A DNA stretch of 64,000 nt from an uncultured Holophagaceae bacterium. Lineage in GTDB: Bacteria > Acidobacteriota > Holophagae > Holophagales > Holophagaceae. Both the position numbers and the translations under genes were made by a program. The notes under the pieces are model-generated. The model was given only the letters and a program-made list of their open reading frames with translations, was not told the origin of the DNA and made no database searches. Below are positions 9,808-16,817 of this stretch, piece after piece; within the stretch, counting starts at the first letter, position 1; each line of letters opens with the position of its first letter. The stretch covers positions 1 through 64,000 of the forward strand of contig CAISFO010000037.1 of NCBI GenBank assembly GCA_903884655.1. The letters are read 5' to 3'.

Positions 9808-11336
9808 GGCTCACCCGTCCTGTCGGCCTTGGACCGGCGCCCCTGGAGGCCCTGGAGCTGATCGGTCTCGGCGTCGGTCAGAAGCTGCTGGAGTTCCAGC
9901 AGGAAGATCATGCCGTTGTCCAGCCGGGCCACCTTCTCGATGTAGCGGTTGGCCCCCACGGCGGTGACGGCCGGCGGCGGCCCGAAGCGGTTCAGCTCCA
10001 CGGGCCTGACCTCGTCGACGGCATCCACCACCAGCCCGGTGAACACACCCCCGATGCTGGTGATGAGGATCCTCGAGATGGAAGTGGCCTCGATGCGCTC
10101 AAGGCCGAAGCGCATGCGCAGGTCCACCACGGGCATCACTTCGCCCCGCAGGTTCAGGACGCCATCCACGAACTGGGGGGCCCGGGGCACCGGTGTGATC
10201 TGGCCTACCATGATGATCTCGCGGACCTCGTGGAGCCTCAGTCCATAGCTTTCCGGCCCCAGGCGGAAGACCACCAGTTCCAGGTTCGCCACGGAATCCT
10301 GCGTGCTGGTGGTGTTGAGTCCCAGGCCCTGGCCCATGGCGGCGATCTTCTCCTGGTCGTCCCCGGTGATGATCTTGAGAACGTTGATGAGGCTCACCAT
10401 GCGGCCCGGCAGCAGCAGGACGCCTTCCAGGTGGTCCCGCTCGGCCTCGGACAGAGTCTGGGGCGGCGGCAGAGTCTGGTGTTCCTGCACCCGCAGGATC
10501 TCCTGGATCTCGTCCACCACCACACCGATCTTGGCGCTGCCGAAGGAAAGGAGCACCACCATGTCCCGCTTGCGCTCGCTGGCCCCCTGCTGGATGGAAA
10601 GGATCTCGGACAGGTCCACCAGGGGCATGACCTGGTCCCGGAGGCAGATGACGCCAAGCACGTAATCCGGAGCGTCCGGGACCTTGGTCACGGCCGGCAG
10701 TTCGACGATCTCCTCCACTTCGTGCAGGGCGATCCCGAAGGATTCGGAGCCCAGCCGGAAGGTGACGTAGGGGCGGCCATCGACTTCCAGATCCTCTTCA
10801 TCTCCCTCGGCCGTGCCCTCGACGTTGCCGACCACTCCGAGGCTCTCGAGCTCGGAGCGCCGGGACAGCTCCGTGCTGTCCAGCAGCTTCTCGAGGTGGA
10901 TCAGGGTAATCAGCCGCGTCCCCACCGTGACCATGCCGGCCAGGTACTCGGAACGAATGCCAGCCACCAGGGGAGGCGTCTCGCGGATGACGTGGTCCTC
11001 CAGGCGAACCACTTCGGCCACCGAGTCGACCTGCAGGCCCGTGGCACCGCTGGCCAGCTTCAACACGATGATGCGGGTCTTCGAGGTGGTCTTCTGCGGA
11101 GCCAGATGGAACCGGACGCGGCTGTCGATGACCGGGATGATAAGGCCACGCAGGTTGATCACGCCCAGGATGAAGCTGGGGCTGCCGGGAACGGGTGTGA
11201 CCTCAGAGCGGTGGGTGATCTCCTGCACCCGGTCGATGTCCAGACCGAATTCCACGCCATCCAGGCTGAAGGTCACCAGCTGGCCCGATGGCACCAGCTC
11301 CGTGGCGAGGAGGGCCTGGGTGGACTCGGCGGCCAT
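9804..11336 (-). CDS. Triple-CheW-domain scaffold protein
   Basis: This is a 510-residue protein made of three consecutive CheW domains, at about residues 15-165, 185-335 and 350-495. Each has the hydrophobic core pattern LVTFxLxxxxFGLxxxxVxEI, then VxGVINLRGxxxPVID/VDL. CheW domains link receptors to CheA; a three-domain version could bridge several CheA or receptor units in an array. It starts 3 bp after the cheZ-like gene and overlaps cheA by 4 bp. There is no catalytic motif. Confidence 0.92.
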   Translation of the reverse strand: MAAESTQALLATELVPSGQLVTFSLDGVEFGLDIDRVQEITHRSEVTPVPGSPSFILGVINLRGLIIPVIDSRVRFHLAPQKTTSKTRIIVLKLASGATGLQVDSVAEVVRLEDHVIRETPPLVAGIRSEYLAGMVTVGTRLITLIHLEKLLDSTELSRRSELESLGVVGNVEGTAEGDEEDLEVDGRPYVTFRLGSESFGIALHEVEEIVELPAVTKVPDAPDYVLGVICLRDQVMPLVDLSEILSIQQGASERKRDMVVLLSFGSAKIGVVVDEIQEILRVQEHQTLPPPQTLSEAERDHLEGVLLLPGRMVSLINVLKIITGDDQEKIAAMGQGLGLNTTSTQDSVANLELVVFRLGPESYGLRLHEVREIIMVGQITPVPRAPQFVDGVLNLRGEVMPVVDLRMRFGLERIEATSISRILITSIGGVFTGLVVDAVDEVRPVELNRFGPPPAVTAVGANRYIEKVARLDNGMIFLLELQQLLTDAETDQLQGLQGRRSKADRTGEP

Positions 11337-11339
11337 GGT

Positions 11340-11945
11340 TCACCCCTTCTTCTGGGTCTTGAAGGCCTCGATCACCGCGTCCGCGTGGGCCTTGTTCTCG
11401 TCGGGCGTGGTCCCTGTCTGGGCGATGGTGTGGCTGATGGAGGGGCGCTCGGCGTCGCTCTTCACCCCTGTGCCCAGCAGGTCCACGATGTAGTCGTGGA
11501 TCTGGCGCAGGTGGTAGACGATGCGCTCCAGCTTCTGCCGCGTGATGTCCTGGAACTGCATCAGGTCCATGGCCTCGAAGACCTTGTCCTGAATCTCCTT
11601 GCTGGCGCTCATGACCTCGTGGATGGCCTGCTGGACTCCGGCGTTCTGCGCGCCTTCCTGGCCCATCATGTCGGTGACGAGCTTCTGCTGGCGGGCGACC
11701 AGCCGGCTGATCTCGTCGAGCTGGTCCAGGACTTTGTTGGTTTCGCGCTCTGTCACCGACGTGACGGTGTCCAGCTCGGAGATCACATGGCCACTGCCAT
11801 CCTTGTGCGGTTCCGAAGCCACAGTGGAGCGGACCGGCGGTGGTGCCGGGTCAGGCGCGCCAGCCGGGGGCTTCGTCGCGGCCTTGGGCTTCTTGGTTGA
11901 TTTCCCGCCCCCAGCGAGGAGGGCATCGATTTCGGACTGGTCCAT
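11340..11945 (-). CDS. CheZ-like phosphatase with N-terminal FliM-type CheY-binding peptide
   Basis: This is a 201-residue protein. Residues 1-12, MDQSEIDALLAG, match the FliM/FliY N-terminal peptide (consensus LSQxEIDALL) that binds CheY-P. A basic Pro/Ala linker (13-45) leads to a long helical region (52-160) containing DLMQFQDITRQKLERIVYHL. D133 and Q137 occupy the CheZ catalytic positions. The C-terminus is a hydrophilic tail, as in CheZ, where a C-terminal helix binds CheY. The likely role is dephosphorylation of the CheY encoded 11 bp upstream. The assignment rests on motif reading; overall CheZ similarity outside the helix is low. Confidence 0.78.
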   Translation of the reverse strand: MDQSEIDALLAGGGKSTKKPKAATKPPAGAPDPAPPPVRSTVASEPHKDGSGHVISELDTVTSVTERETNKVLDQLDEISRLVARQQKLVTDMMGQEGAQNAGVQQAIHEVMSASKEIQDKVFEAMDLMQFQDITRQKLERIVYHLRQIHDYIVDLLGTGVKSDAERPSISHTIAQTGTTPDENKAHADAVIEAFKTQKKG

Positions 11946-11955
11946 GGTCTGCTCC

Positions 11956-12312
11956 CTACCCCAGCAGGGATTCGATCTTCTCTTTGAGGGTCTCCGGGGT
12001 GAACGGCTTCACCACGTAGTTGTTCACGCCGGCCTGGAGGGCCTCCACGATGTCCTCCTTGGCGGCGTTGGTAGTCACCATGAGGATCGGGATGACCGGG
12101 TTCTGGCCACGCACGGTCTTCACGAATTCGAGGCCATCCATCTCCGGCATGTTCCAGTCGGTGATGATCATTTCCACCCCGCCCTGGCCGAGCTTCTCGA
12201 GCCCGCTCTTGCCGTTTTCACCCTCGACCACGTCGGTGTAACCGATGCGGGACAGGGTGTTGATGATGATGCGCCGCATCGTCGAGGAATCGTCCACGAT
12301 GAGGATCTTCAC
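11956..12312 (-). CDS. cheY: CheY-type single-domain response regulator
   Basis: This 118-residue receiver domain has no output domain. The acidic pocket is D7/D8, the phosphoacceptor is D52 (MIITDWNMPEMDG), the switch residue is T80 or T81 (MVTTNA) and K102 is the conserved lysine (VVKPF). It is the phosphorylation target of the CheA in this operon. GRHVLS-type sequence for flagellar binding is not diagnostic, and no flagellar genes are near. Together with pilT and the PilZ gene this leaves open whether the output is pili or flagella. Confidence 0.93.
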   Translation of the reverse strand: MKILIVDDSSTMRRIIINTLSRIGYTDVVEGENGKSGLEKLGQGGVEMIITDWNMPEMDGLEFVKTVRGQNPVIPILMVTTNAAKEDIVEALQAGVNNYVVKPFTPETLKEKIESLLG

Positions 12313-12345
12313 GGGGGCCTCCTGAATTAGGGGTGGGGACTGGGT

Positions 12346-12741
12346 TCAGAGCGAGGGCGGAGGCACGTTGGCCTCCAGGAACTTCTTGAGGGCTTCAAGG
12401 TCATCGGGGTAGACGTTCTGGAACTTGATCCCCAGTTCATAGGAGCCCGAGTCCATCTGCTCAACCCGGACAACCTTGCCCAGGGCCACCAGGGGGCGGA
12501 CCTCGGCGTCCTGGACTGGACCGAAATGGTTCTGGTACCGGCCCCAGCCGGGTACCCGGAGCTCCAGCTTGAGCAGGGTCCCCAGGGGGAAGGCCTGGGC
12601 CGAATCCAGCAGGAGACCACCACCGGAGACGTCCTTGTAGCTGCTACTGGAAGGGACCCCCCCCTTGTGGAAGCTCAGTTCCTGGAAGCTCAGGGAAGCC
12701 TCCAGGGGGATCCGTTGGTATTGTCGCCGTTCCTGGCTCAT
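12346..12741 (-). CDS. PilZ domain protein
   Basis: This is a 131-residue PilZ-like protein, counting from the ATG at 12741, which is preceded by GAGGAC. A longer frame begins at 12795 without a ribosome site. The c-di-GMP binding signature is present: RRQYQRIPL (RxxxR, residues ~5-9) and DVSGGGLLL (DxSxxG). The C-terminal half forms the beta-barrel (VVRVEQMDSGSYELGIKFQN). It likely senses c-di-GMP and heads the Che operon, suggesting c-di-GMP input to motility. A diguanylate cyclase occurs elsewhere in the window at 55.2 kb. Confidence 0.85.
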   Translation of the reverse strand: MSQERRQYQRIPLEASLSFQELSFHKGGVPSSSSYKDVSGGGLLLDSAQAFPLGTLLKLELRVPGWGRYQNHFGPVQDAEVRPLVALGKVVRVEQMDSGSYELGIKFQNVYPDDLEALKKFLEANVPPPSL

Positions 12742-12839
12742 GGTCGTCCTCACATGGGGCATCGGAGAGGAAACATCCCGACTTGAATCCTGCAAAAGCT
12801 GCCCCGACCCCCCCCCTCCCCTGGGCTAGACTGAAAACC

Positions 12840-12864
12840 GTGCGCGCGCCCCGCGGGGGCGCAC
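12840..12864 (+). promoter_or_regulatory. GC-rich hairpin in the pyrR leader
   Basis: GTGCGC...GCGCAC with inner GCCCC/GGGGC forms a strong stem a few bases before the GGAGG ribosome site of pyrR. PyrR proteins control pyr operons by binding leader RNA, so this stem could be a translational or attenuation element. The classic PyrR-binding loop is not obvious. Confidence 0.4.
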
Positions 12865-12876
12865 CCCGGAGGTTCC

Positions 12877-13413
12877 ATGCCCGCTGCCCCCTGTCCCATG
12901 GACCCCGGCCAAATGGAGACCACCCTCCGGAGAATGGCCGCCGATCTGGTGGCCCAGCTGAAACCCCAGGAAGAGGTCGTCCTGCTGGGCATCCGGTCCC
13001 GGGGCCTCCCCCTGGCCGAGCGCCTGGCCACCCTGCTGAGGACCACCACCGGAGCCCAGGTGCCTGTGGGCGCCCTGGACATCACCCTCTACCGGGACGA
13101 CCTGACCGAGATGGTCGGCAGCCCCATCGTCCGCCCCACCGAGATCCCCTTCACCCTGAAGGACCGCACCGTCATCCTGGTCGACGACGTCCTCTATACC
13201 GGTCGGACCGTCCGCTCCGCCCTGGATGCCCTGCTGGATCATGGCCGCCCCCATCGGGTGATGCTCCTGGTCCTGGCGGACCGCAGCGGCCGCGAGCTGC
13301 CCATCCAGGCCGACTTCGCCGGTGTCCGGGTCGAGGTCCCGCCGGGGCACCGGGTGGCCGTCCGGCTGCGGGAGATCGATGGCGTGGACGGCATCACGGT
13401 AGAGGCCTGCTGA
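12877..13413 (+). CDS. pyrR: Bifunctional pyr operon regulator / uracil phosphoribosyltransferase PyrR
   Basis: This is a 178-residue type I phosphoribosyltransferase fold protein. The PRPP-binding motif TVILVDDVLYTGRTVR is intact, and the LGIRSRGLPLAERLA and ALDITLYRDDL segments are characteristic of PyrR. In Firmicutes and others it binds pyr mRNA in response to UMP and weakly makes UMP from uracil. Its stop overlaps the pyrB start (TGATG). The N-terminus may begin at M8 (12898), since family members usually start close to the METTLRRMA segment. Confidence 0.94.
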   Translation: MPAAPCPMDPGQMETTLRRMAADLVAQLKPQEEVVLLGIRSRGLPLAERLATLLRTTTGAQVPVGALDITLYRDDLTEMVGSPIVRPTEIPFTLKDRTVILVDDVLYTGRTVRSALDALLDHGRPHRVMLLVLADRSGRELPIQADFAGVRVEVPPGHRVAVRLREIDGVDGITVEAC

Positions 13414-14372
13414 TGACCGCCACGCGCTATGTCTTCCCCCACAAGCACCTGCTGGGGATCGAGCCCCTCAGCGGCCAGGACATCACCGCCCTCCTGGATC
13501 AGGCCCAGGCCTTCGAGGAAGTCTGCGAGCGGCCCAGCATCAAGATCGTCCCGGCCCTGCGCAAGAAGCTGGTGGTGAACCTCTTTTTCGAAAACAGCAC
13601 GCGCACCCGGAACAGCTTCGAGATCGCCGAGAAGCGGCTGTCCGCGGAGATCATCAACTTCGACGCGGACACCAGCAGCCTCAACAAGGGCGAGACCCTC
13701 ATCGACACGGCCATGAACCTGCAGGCCATGCACCCGGACCTCATCGTCATGCGCCACAGCGCCCCCGGGGCCCATGCCCTGCTGTCCCGGCACATGCAGG
13801 CCAGCATCATCAACGCCGGCGACGGCTCCCATGAGCACCCCACCCAGGCGCTGCTGGACGCCTACACTCTGCGCAAGCGCTTCGGGAAGCTGGAGGGACT
13901 GCGGGTCGCCATCGTGGGCGATATCCGCAACAGCCGGGTCGTCCGGTCCAACCTCTGGCTGCTCACCCGCATGGGGGCTAAGGTCACGCTGGTGGGCCCG
14001 CCGACCCTCGTGCCCCAGGAAATGAAGGCGACCTGGCCCACCATCGATATCTGCCACGACTTCGACGCGGTCATCCCCACCCAGGACGCCATCATGATGC
14101 TGCGGGCCCAGTTCGAGCGCGGCACGGGCGCCTACATTCCCGGCCAGGGCGAGTACAGCCGCTTCTTCCAGCTCAACTCGGCCCGCATGAAGCAGGCGAA
14201 GAAGGATGTGGTGGTGCTGCATCCCGGCCCCATCAACCGCGGGCTGGAGATCACCAGCGAGGTGGCCGACGGCCCCAACAACCTGATCCTCGACCAGGTG
14301 ACCAATGGGGTCCCGGTCCGGATGGCCGTGCTCTACCTGCTTTCCAACCAGCACGGAGAGCAGGTGCCCTGA
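13413..14372 (+). CDS. pyrB: Aspartate carbamoyltransferase catalytic subunit
   Basis: This is a 319-residue ATCase, which condenses carbamoyl phosphate and aspartate in pyrimidine synthesis. The carbamoyl-phosphate motif FFENSTRTRNSFE lies near residue 55, HPTQALLDAYTL is the second signature, and HPGPINRGLEI lies near the C-terminus. The start at 13413 overlaps the pyrR stop; a longer upstream frame runs out of frame through pyrR. There is no pyrI nearby, as expected for class A or B ATCases with pyrR. It overlaps gpmI by the same TGATG arrangement. Confidence 0.96.
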   Translation: MTATRYVFPHKHLLGIEPLSGQDITALLDQAQAFEEVCERPSIKIVPALRKKLVVNLFFENSTRTRNSFEIAEKRLSAEIINFDADTSSLNKGETLIDTAMNLQAMHPDLIVMRHSAPGAHALLSRHMQASIINAGDGSHEHPTQALLDAYTLRKRFGKLEGLRVAIVGDIRNSRVVRSNLWLLTRMGAKVTLVGPPTLVPQEMKATWPTIDICHDFDAVIPTQDAIMMLRAQFERGTGAYIPGQGEYSRFFQLNSARMKQAKKDVVVLHPGPINRGLEITSEVADGPNNLILDQVTNGVPVRMAVLYLLSNQHGEQVP

Positions 14373-15913
14373 TGGCGTCACCCATGATCCCCGGCCCGAT
14401 CACCCTCCTCATCCTTGACGGGTTCGGTGACGGCCCCCGGAATGCTTTCGATGCCACCTTCGTGGCGGCCATGCCGCGCTTCAACGCCCTGCGGAAGGCC
14501 TATGCCACCACCCAGCTGAGCACCAGCGGCGAGGCGGTGGGCCTGCCGGAGGGCCAGTTCGGCAACTCCGAAGTGGGCCACATGAACCTGGGGGCCGGCC
14601 GGGTCGTCTGGCAGGAGCTCACCCGCATCGACGCCGCCATCCGGCGCGGCACCTTCCGGGAGAACGCCGCCATCGGCGCCCTGCTCGCCGGTCTCAAGAG
14701 CTCGGGCAAGCGCCTGCACCTGCTGGGTCTGGTGAGCGACGGCGGCGTCCACAGCCACCAGAACCACCTGGTGGCCCTGGCCCAGTGGGCCCAGGCCGAG
14801 GGTGTGCCCACCACCATCCACGCCATCACGGATGGCCGCGATACGGCCCAGAAAAGCGCCGATGGCTTCCTGCAGTGGCTCACCTTCCAGCTGCGGAATA
14901 CGCCACTCGTGACCATTGGCTCGGTCTGCGGGCGTTACACCGCCATGGACCGGGACAAGCGCTGGGAGCGCACCGAGCAGGCGTGGAAGCTCTATGTGGA
15001 TGGGGAAGGGGTCCAGCAGGCCCCGGATGCCCTGGCCGCGATCGCGGCAGCCTATGACCGGGGCGAGACCGACGAGTTCGTGGCCCCGACCCGGCTGGCC
15101 GCCTTCCGGCCCATCGCTGACGGGGATGGGGTGCTCTTCTTCAACTTCCGGGCGGACCGGGCCCGGCAGCTGTGCCACGCCCTGGTGCACCCCGGGTTCG
15201 CAGGATTCAAACCCCGGCACAGGCCTGCAGTGAAGCTTGTCACCTTCACGGCCTACGACATCGAGCTGGACCCGTACGTGTCGGTGGCCTATCCCCCCCA
15301 GAGCCTGGACCTGATCCTCGGCGAGCTCATCAGCCGCAAAGGCTGGAAGCAGTTCCGCACCGCCGAAACGGAGAAGTACGCCCATGTGACCTACTTCTTC
15401 AACGGGGGCCGGGAGGCGGCTTTCGAGGGCGAAGAGCGGCGCCTGGTGCCCTCGCCCAAGGTGGCCACCTACGATCTGCAGCCCGAGATGAGCCTGGCCG
15501 ATGTCAGTCAGGGGCTGGAGGCGGCCATCCACTCCGGAACCTACCGCCTGCTGGTCTGCAACCTGGCCAACCCCGACATGATCGGCCACACGGGCGATCT
15601 GGCTGCCGCCGTCACCGCCTGCGAGGCCGTGGACGAGGCCGTGGGCCGCATCGCAGACGCCACCTTGGCCATGGACGGCGCCGTGTTCATCACCGCCGAC
15701 CACGGCAACTGCGAGTGCATGCGGGACGAGCGCGGCAATCCCCACACCGCCCACACGCTGAACCTGGTCCCGGCCGTCCTGGTGGCCAAGGGTTTCGAGG
15801 CCCACCAGCTCCGCAGTGGCGGCGCCCTCAGCGACGTGGCGCCCACCCTGCTGAAGCTTTTTGGCCTCGACCAGCCTGAGGTCATGGACGGCAAGAGTCT
15901 GTTCCCGGAATGA
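14372..15913 (+). CDS. gpmI: 2,3-bisphosphoglycerate-independent phosphoglycerate mutase
   Basis: This is a 513-residue Mn-dependent enzyme interconverting 3- and 2-phosphoglycerate. It starts with metal motif LLILDGFGDG. The catalytic serine is in GQFGNSEVGHMNLGAGR (residues ~63-79). Substrate segments HAITDGRDT and GRYTAMDRDKRWERT follow, and the C-terminal metal site is NLANPDMIGHTGD and FITADHGNCE. Length is typical. It is translationally coupled to pyrB, an unusual partner that suggests the operon is only loosely functional in grouping. Confidence 0.96.
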   Translation: MASPMIPGPITLLILDGFGDGPRNAFDATFVAAMPRFNALRKAYATTQLSTSGEAVGLPEGQFGNSEVGHMNLGAGRVVWQELTRIDAAIRRGTFRENAAIGALLAGLKSSGKRLHLLGLVSDGGVHSHQNHLVALAQWAQAEGVPTTIHAITDGRDTAQKSADGFLQWLTFQLRNTPLVTIGSVCGRYTAMDRDKRWERTEQAWKLYVDGEGVQQAPDALAAIAAAYDRGETDEFVAPTRLAAFRPIADGDGVLFFNFRADRARQLCHALVHPGFAGFKPRHRPAVKLVTFTAYDIELDPYVSVAYPPQSLDLILGELISRKGWKQFRTAETEKYAHVTYFFNGGREAAFEGEERRLVPSPKVATYDLQPEMSLADVSQGLEAAIHSGTYRLLVCNLANPDMIGHTGDLAAAVTACEAVDEAVGRIADATLAMDGAVFITADHGNCECMRDERGNPHTAHTLNLVPAVLVAKGFEAHQLRSGGALSDVAPTLLKLFGLDQPEVMDGKSLFPE

Positions 15914-15949
15914 GCCCAAAGCAGGAGCCAAGGACCACTTTGCCGCAGG
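15911..15949 (+). repeat. Direct repeat copy 1 (partner at 16107)
   Basis: TGAGCCCAAAGCAGGAGC and the following CAAGGACCACTTTGCCG recur at 16107-16145 with only a few changes. The first copy overlaps the gpmI stop codon. The pair brackets a hairpin and the two-hairpin repeat, which suggests a local duplication with an inserted element. Confidence 0.65.
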
Positions 15950-15968
15950 TGACGCCCTCCCACCTATC

Positions 15969-15999
15969 GCACCTGACATCTAGTCAGGTGCTCCTGTTC
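15969..15999 (+). terminator. Hairpin after gpmI
   Basis: GCACCTGAC (15969-15977) pairs perfectly with GTCAGGTGC (15983-15991) around ATCTA, followed by TCCTGTTC. It probably ends the pyrR-pyrB-gpmI transcript, though the T-run is weak. Confidence 0.5.
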
Positions 16000-16039
16000 A
16001 GCGGCGCTTCGCAGGGGTGGGCCCCTGGGCGAGACACAG

Positions 16040-16100
16040 GGAGGCTTCGCCTCGGCGAGCCTGGCGAGACGGAGCACGCGCAGCGTGCGATAGGCGGAGG
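16040..16100. repeat. Two-hairpin intergenic repeat, copy 1
   Basis: Hairpin 1 is GAGGC-TTC-GCCTC (16041-16053). Hairpin 2 is GCACGC-GCA-GCGTGC (16074-16088), and GGCGGAGG ends the unit. The same order, spacing and much of the sequence recur at 62109-62168, where the loops differ (TCC, AAA). The stems are kept while the loops vary. Confidence 0.7.
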
Positions 16101-16106
16101 TGCCGC

Positions 16107-16145
16107 GTGAGCCCGAAGCAGGAGCGAAGGGCCACTTTGGCGAAG
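16107..16145 (+). repeat. Direct repeat copy 2 (partner at 15911)
   Basis: TGAGCCCGAAGCAGGAGC followed by GAAGGGCCACTTTGGCG matches the segment at the gpmI stop. It lies in the leader of the downstream P-loop gene. Confidence 0.65.
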
Positions 16146-16180
16146 CCGAAGCCCGAAGGGTCGGGCGTAGGAGGCGCCCG

Positions 16181-16729
16181 ATGAAAGTCGCATTCATCGG
16201 CACCCACGGCGTGGGCAAGACCACCCTCTGTTTCGAGCTGGCGGCGGCCCTCAAGCGGGAGGGCATCCATGTAGACATCGTGAAGGAAGTGGCCCGACTC
16301 TCCCCGCTGCCCATCAACCAGAAGACCTCCCTGGAGGCCCAGACCTGGATCTTCCTCACCCAGATGGCCGAGGAAATCCGTGCCAGCAGCCAGAACGACG
16401 TGCTGGTGTGCGACCGCAGCGTCCTGGACAACTACGCCTACCTGATGCTGGCCTGCGGCCGGCAGCCAGCCATCGAGCGGTTCATGCACCACTGGATGAA
16501 GAGCTACGACCTGCTCTTCAAGGTGCCCTATGGCGGCCAACTTGCCGCGGATGGGGTGCGGGACACGGACACCTTCTTCGCCGAAGCGGTGGACCAGCTC
16601 GTGGACAAGCTGCTGGCCGAGCGATCCCTGCCCCATGAACGGCTGGAGCCTGGGGCCAGGCCCTCGTGGATCGCGCGGGTCAAGCAGGTGGTCCTGAACC
16701 ATCCAAAGGGACAGAAACGTCTCATATGA
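16181..16729 (+). CDS. P-loop ATP/GTP-binding protein (AAA_28-like)
   Basis: This is a 182-residue protein with an N-terminal Walker A GTHGVGKTT (residues 7-15), a DRSVLDNYAY motif near residue 80 resembling the DRS/LID region of nucleoside or NadR-type kinases, and no other domain. The family (AAA_28) is poorly characterised; some members are fused to nucleotidyltransferases in NAD metabolism. The start is set by TAGGAGG nine bases before the ATG at 16181. A longer frame begins at 16100 inside repeats and is rejected. No operon partner is close enough to indicate the substrate. Confidence 0.75.
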   Translation: MKVAFIGTHGVGKTTLCFELAAALKREGIHVDIVKEVARLSPLPINQKTSLEAQTWIFLTQMAEEIRASSQNDVLVCDRSVLDNYAYLMLACGRQPAIERFMHHWMKSYDLLFKVPYGGQLAADGVRDTDTFFAEAVDQLVDKLLAERSLPHERLEPGARPSWIARVKQVVLNHPKGQKRLI

Positions 16730-16817
16730 CCTGCTGATCTTCATCTGTGATCCAGTTCGCCTGAATAGGGGTGGAGAGGTACTGACTCCAGGTAGATGAT
16801 GTTTGGATGGAGGTCCC

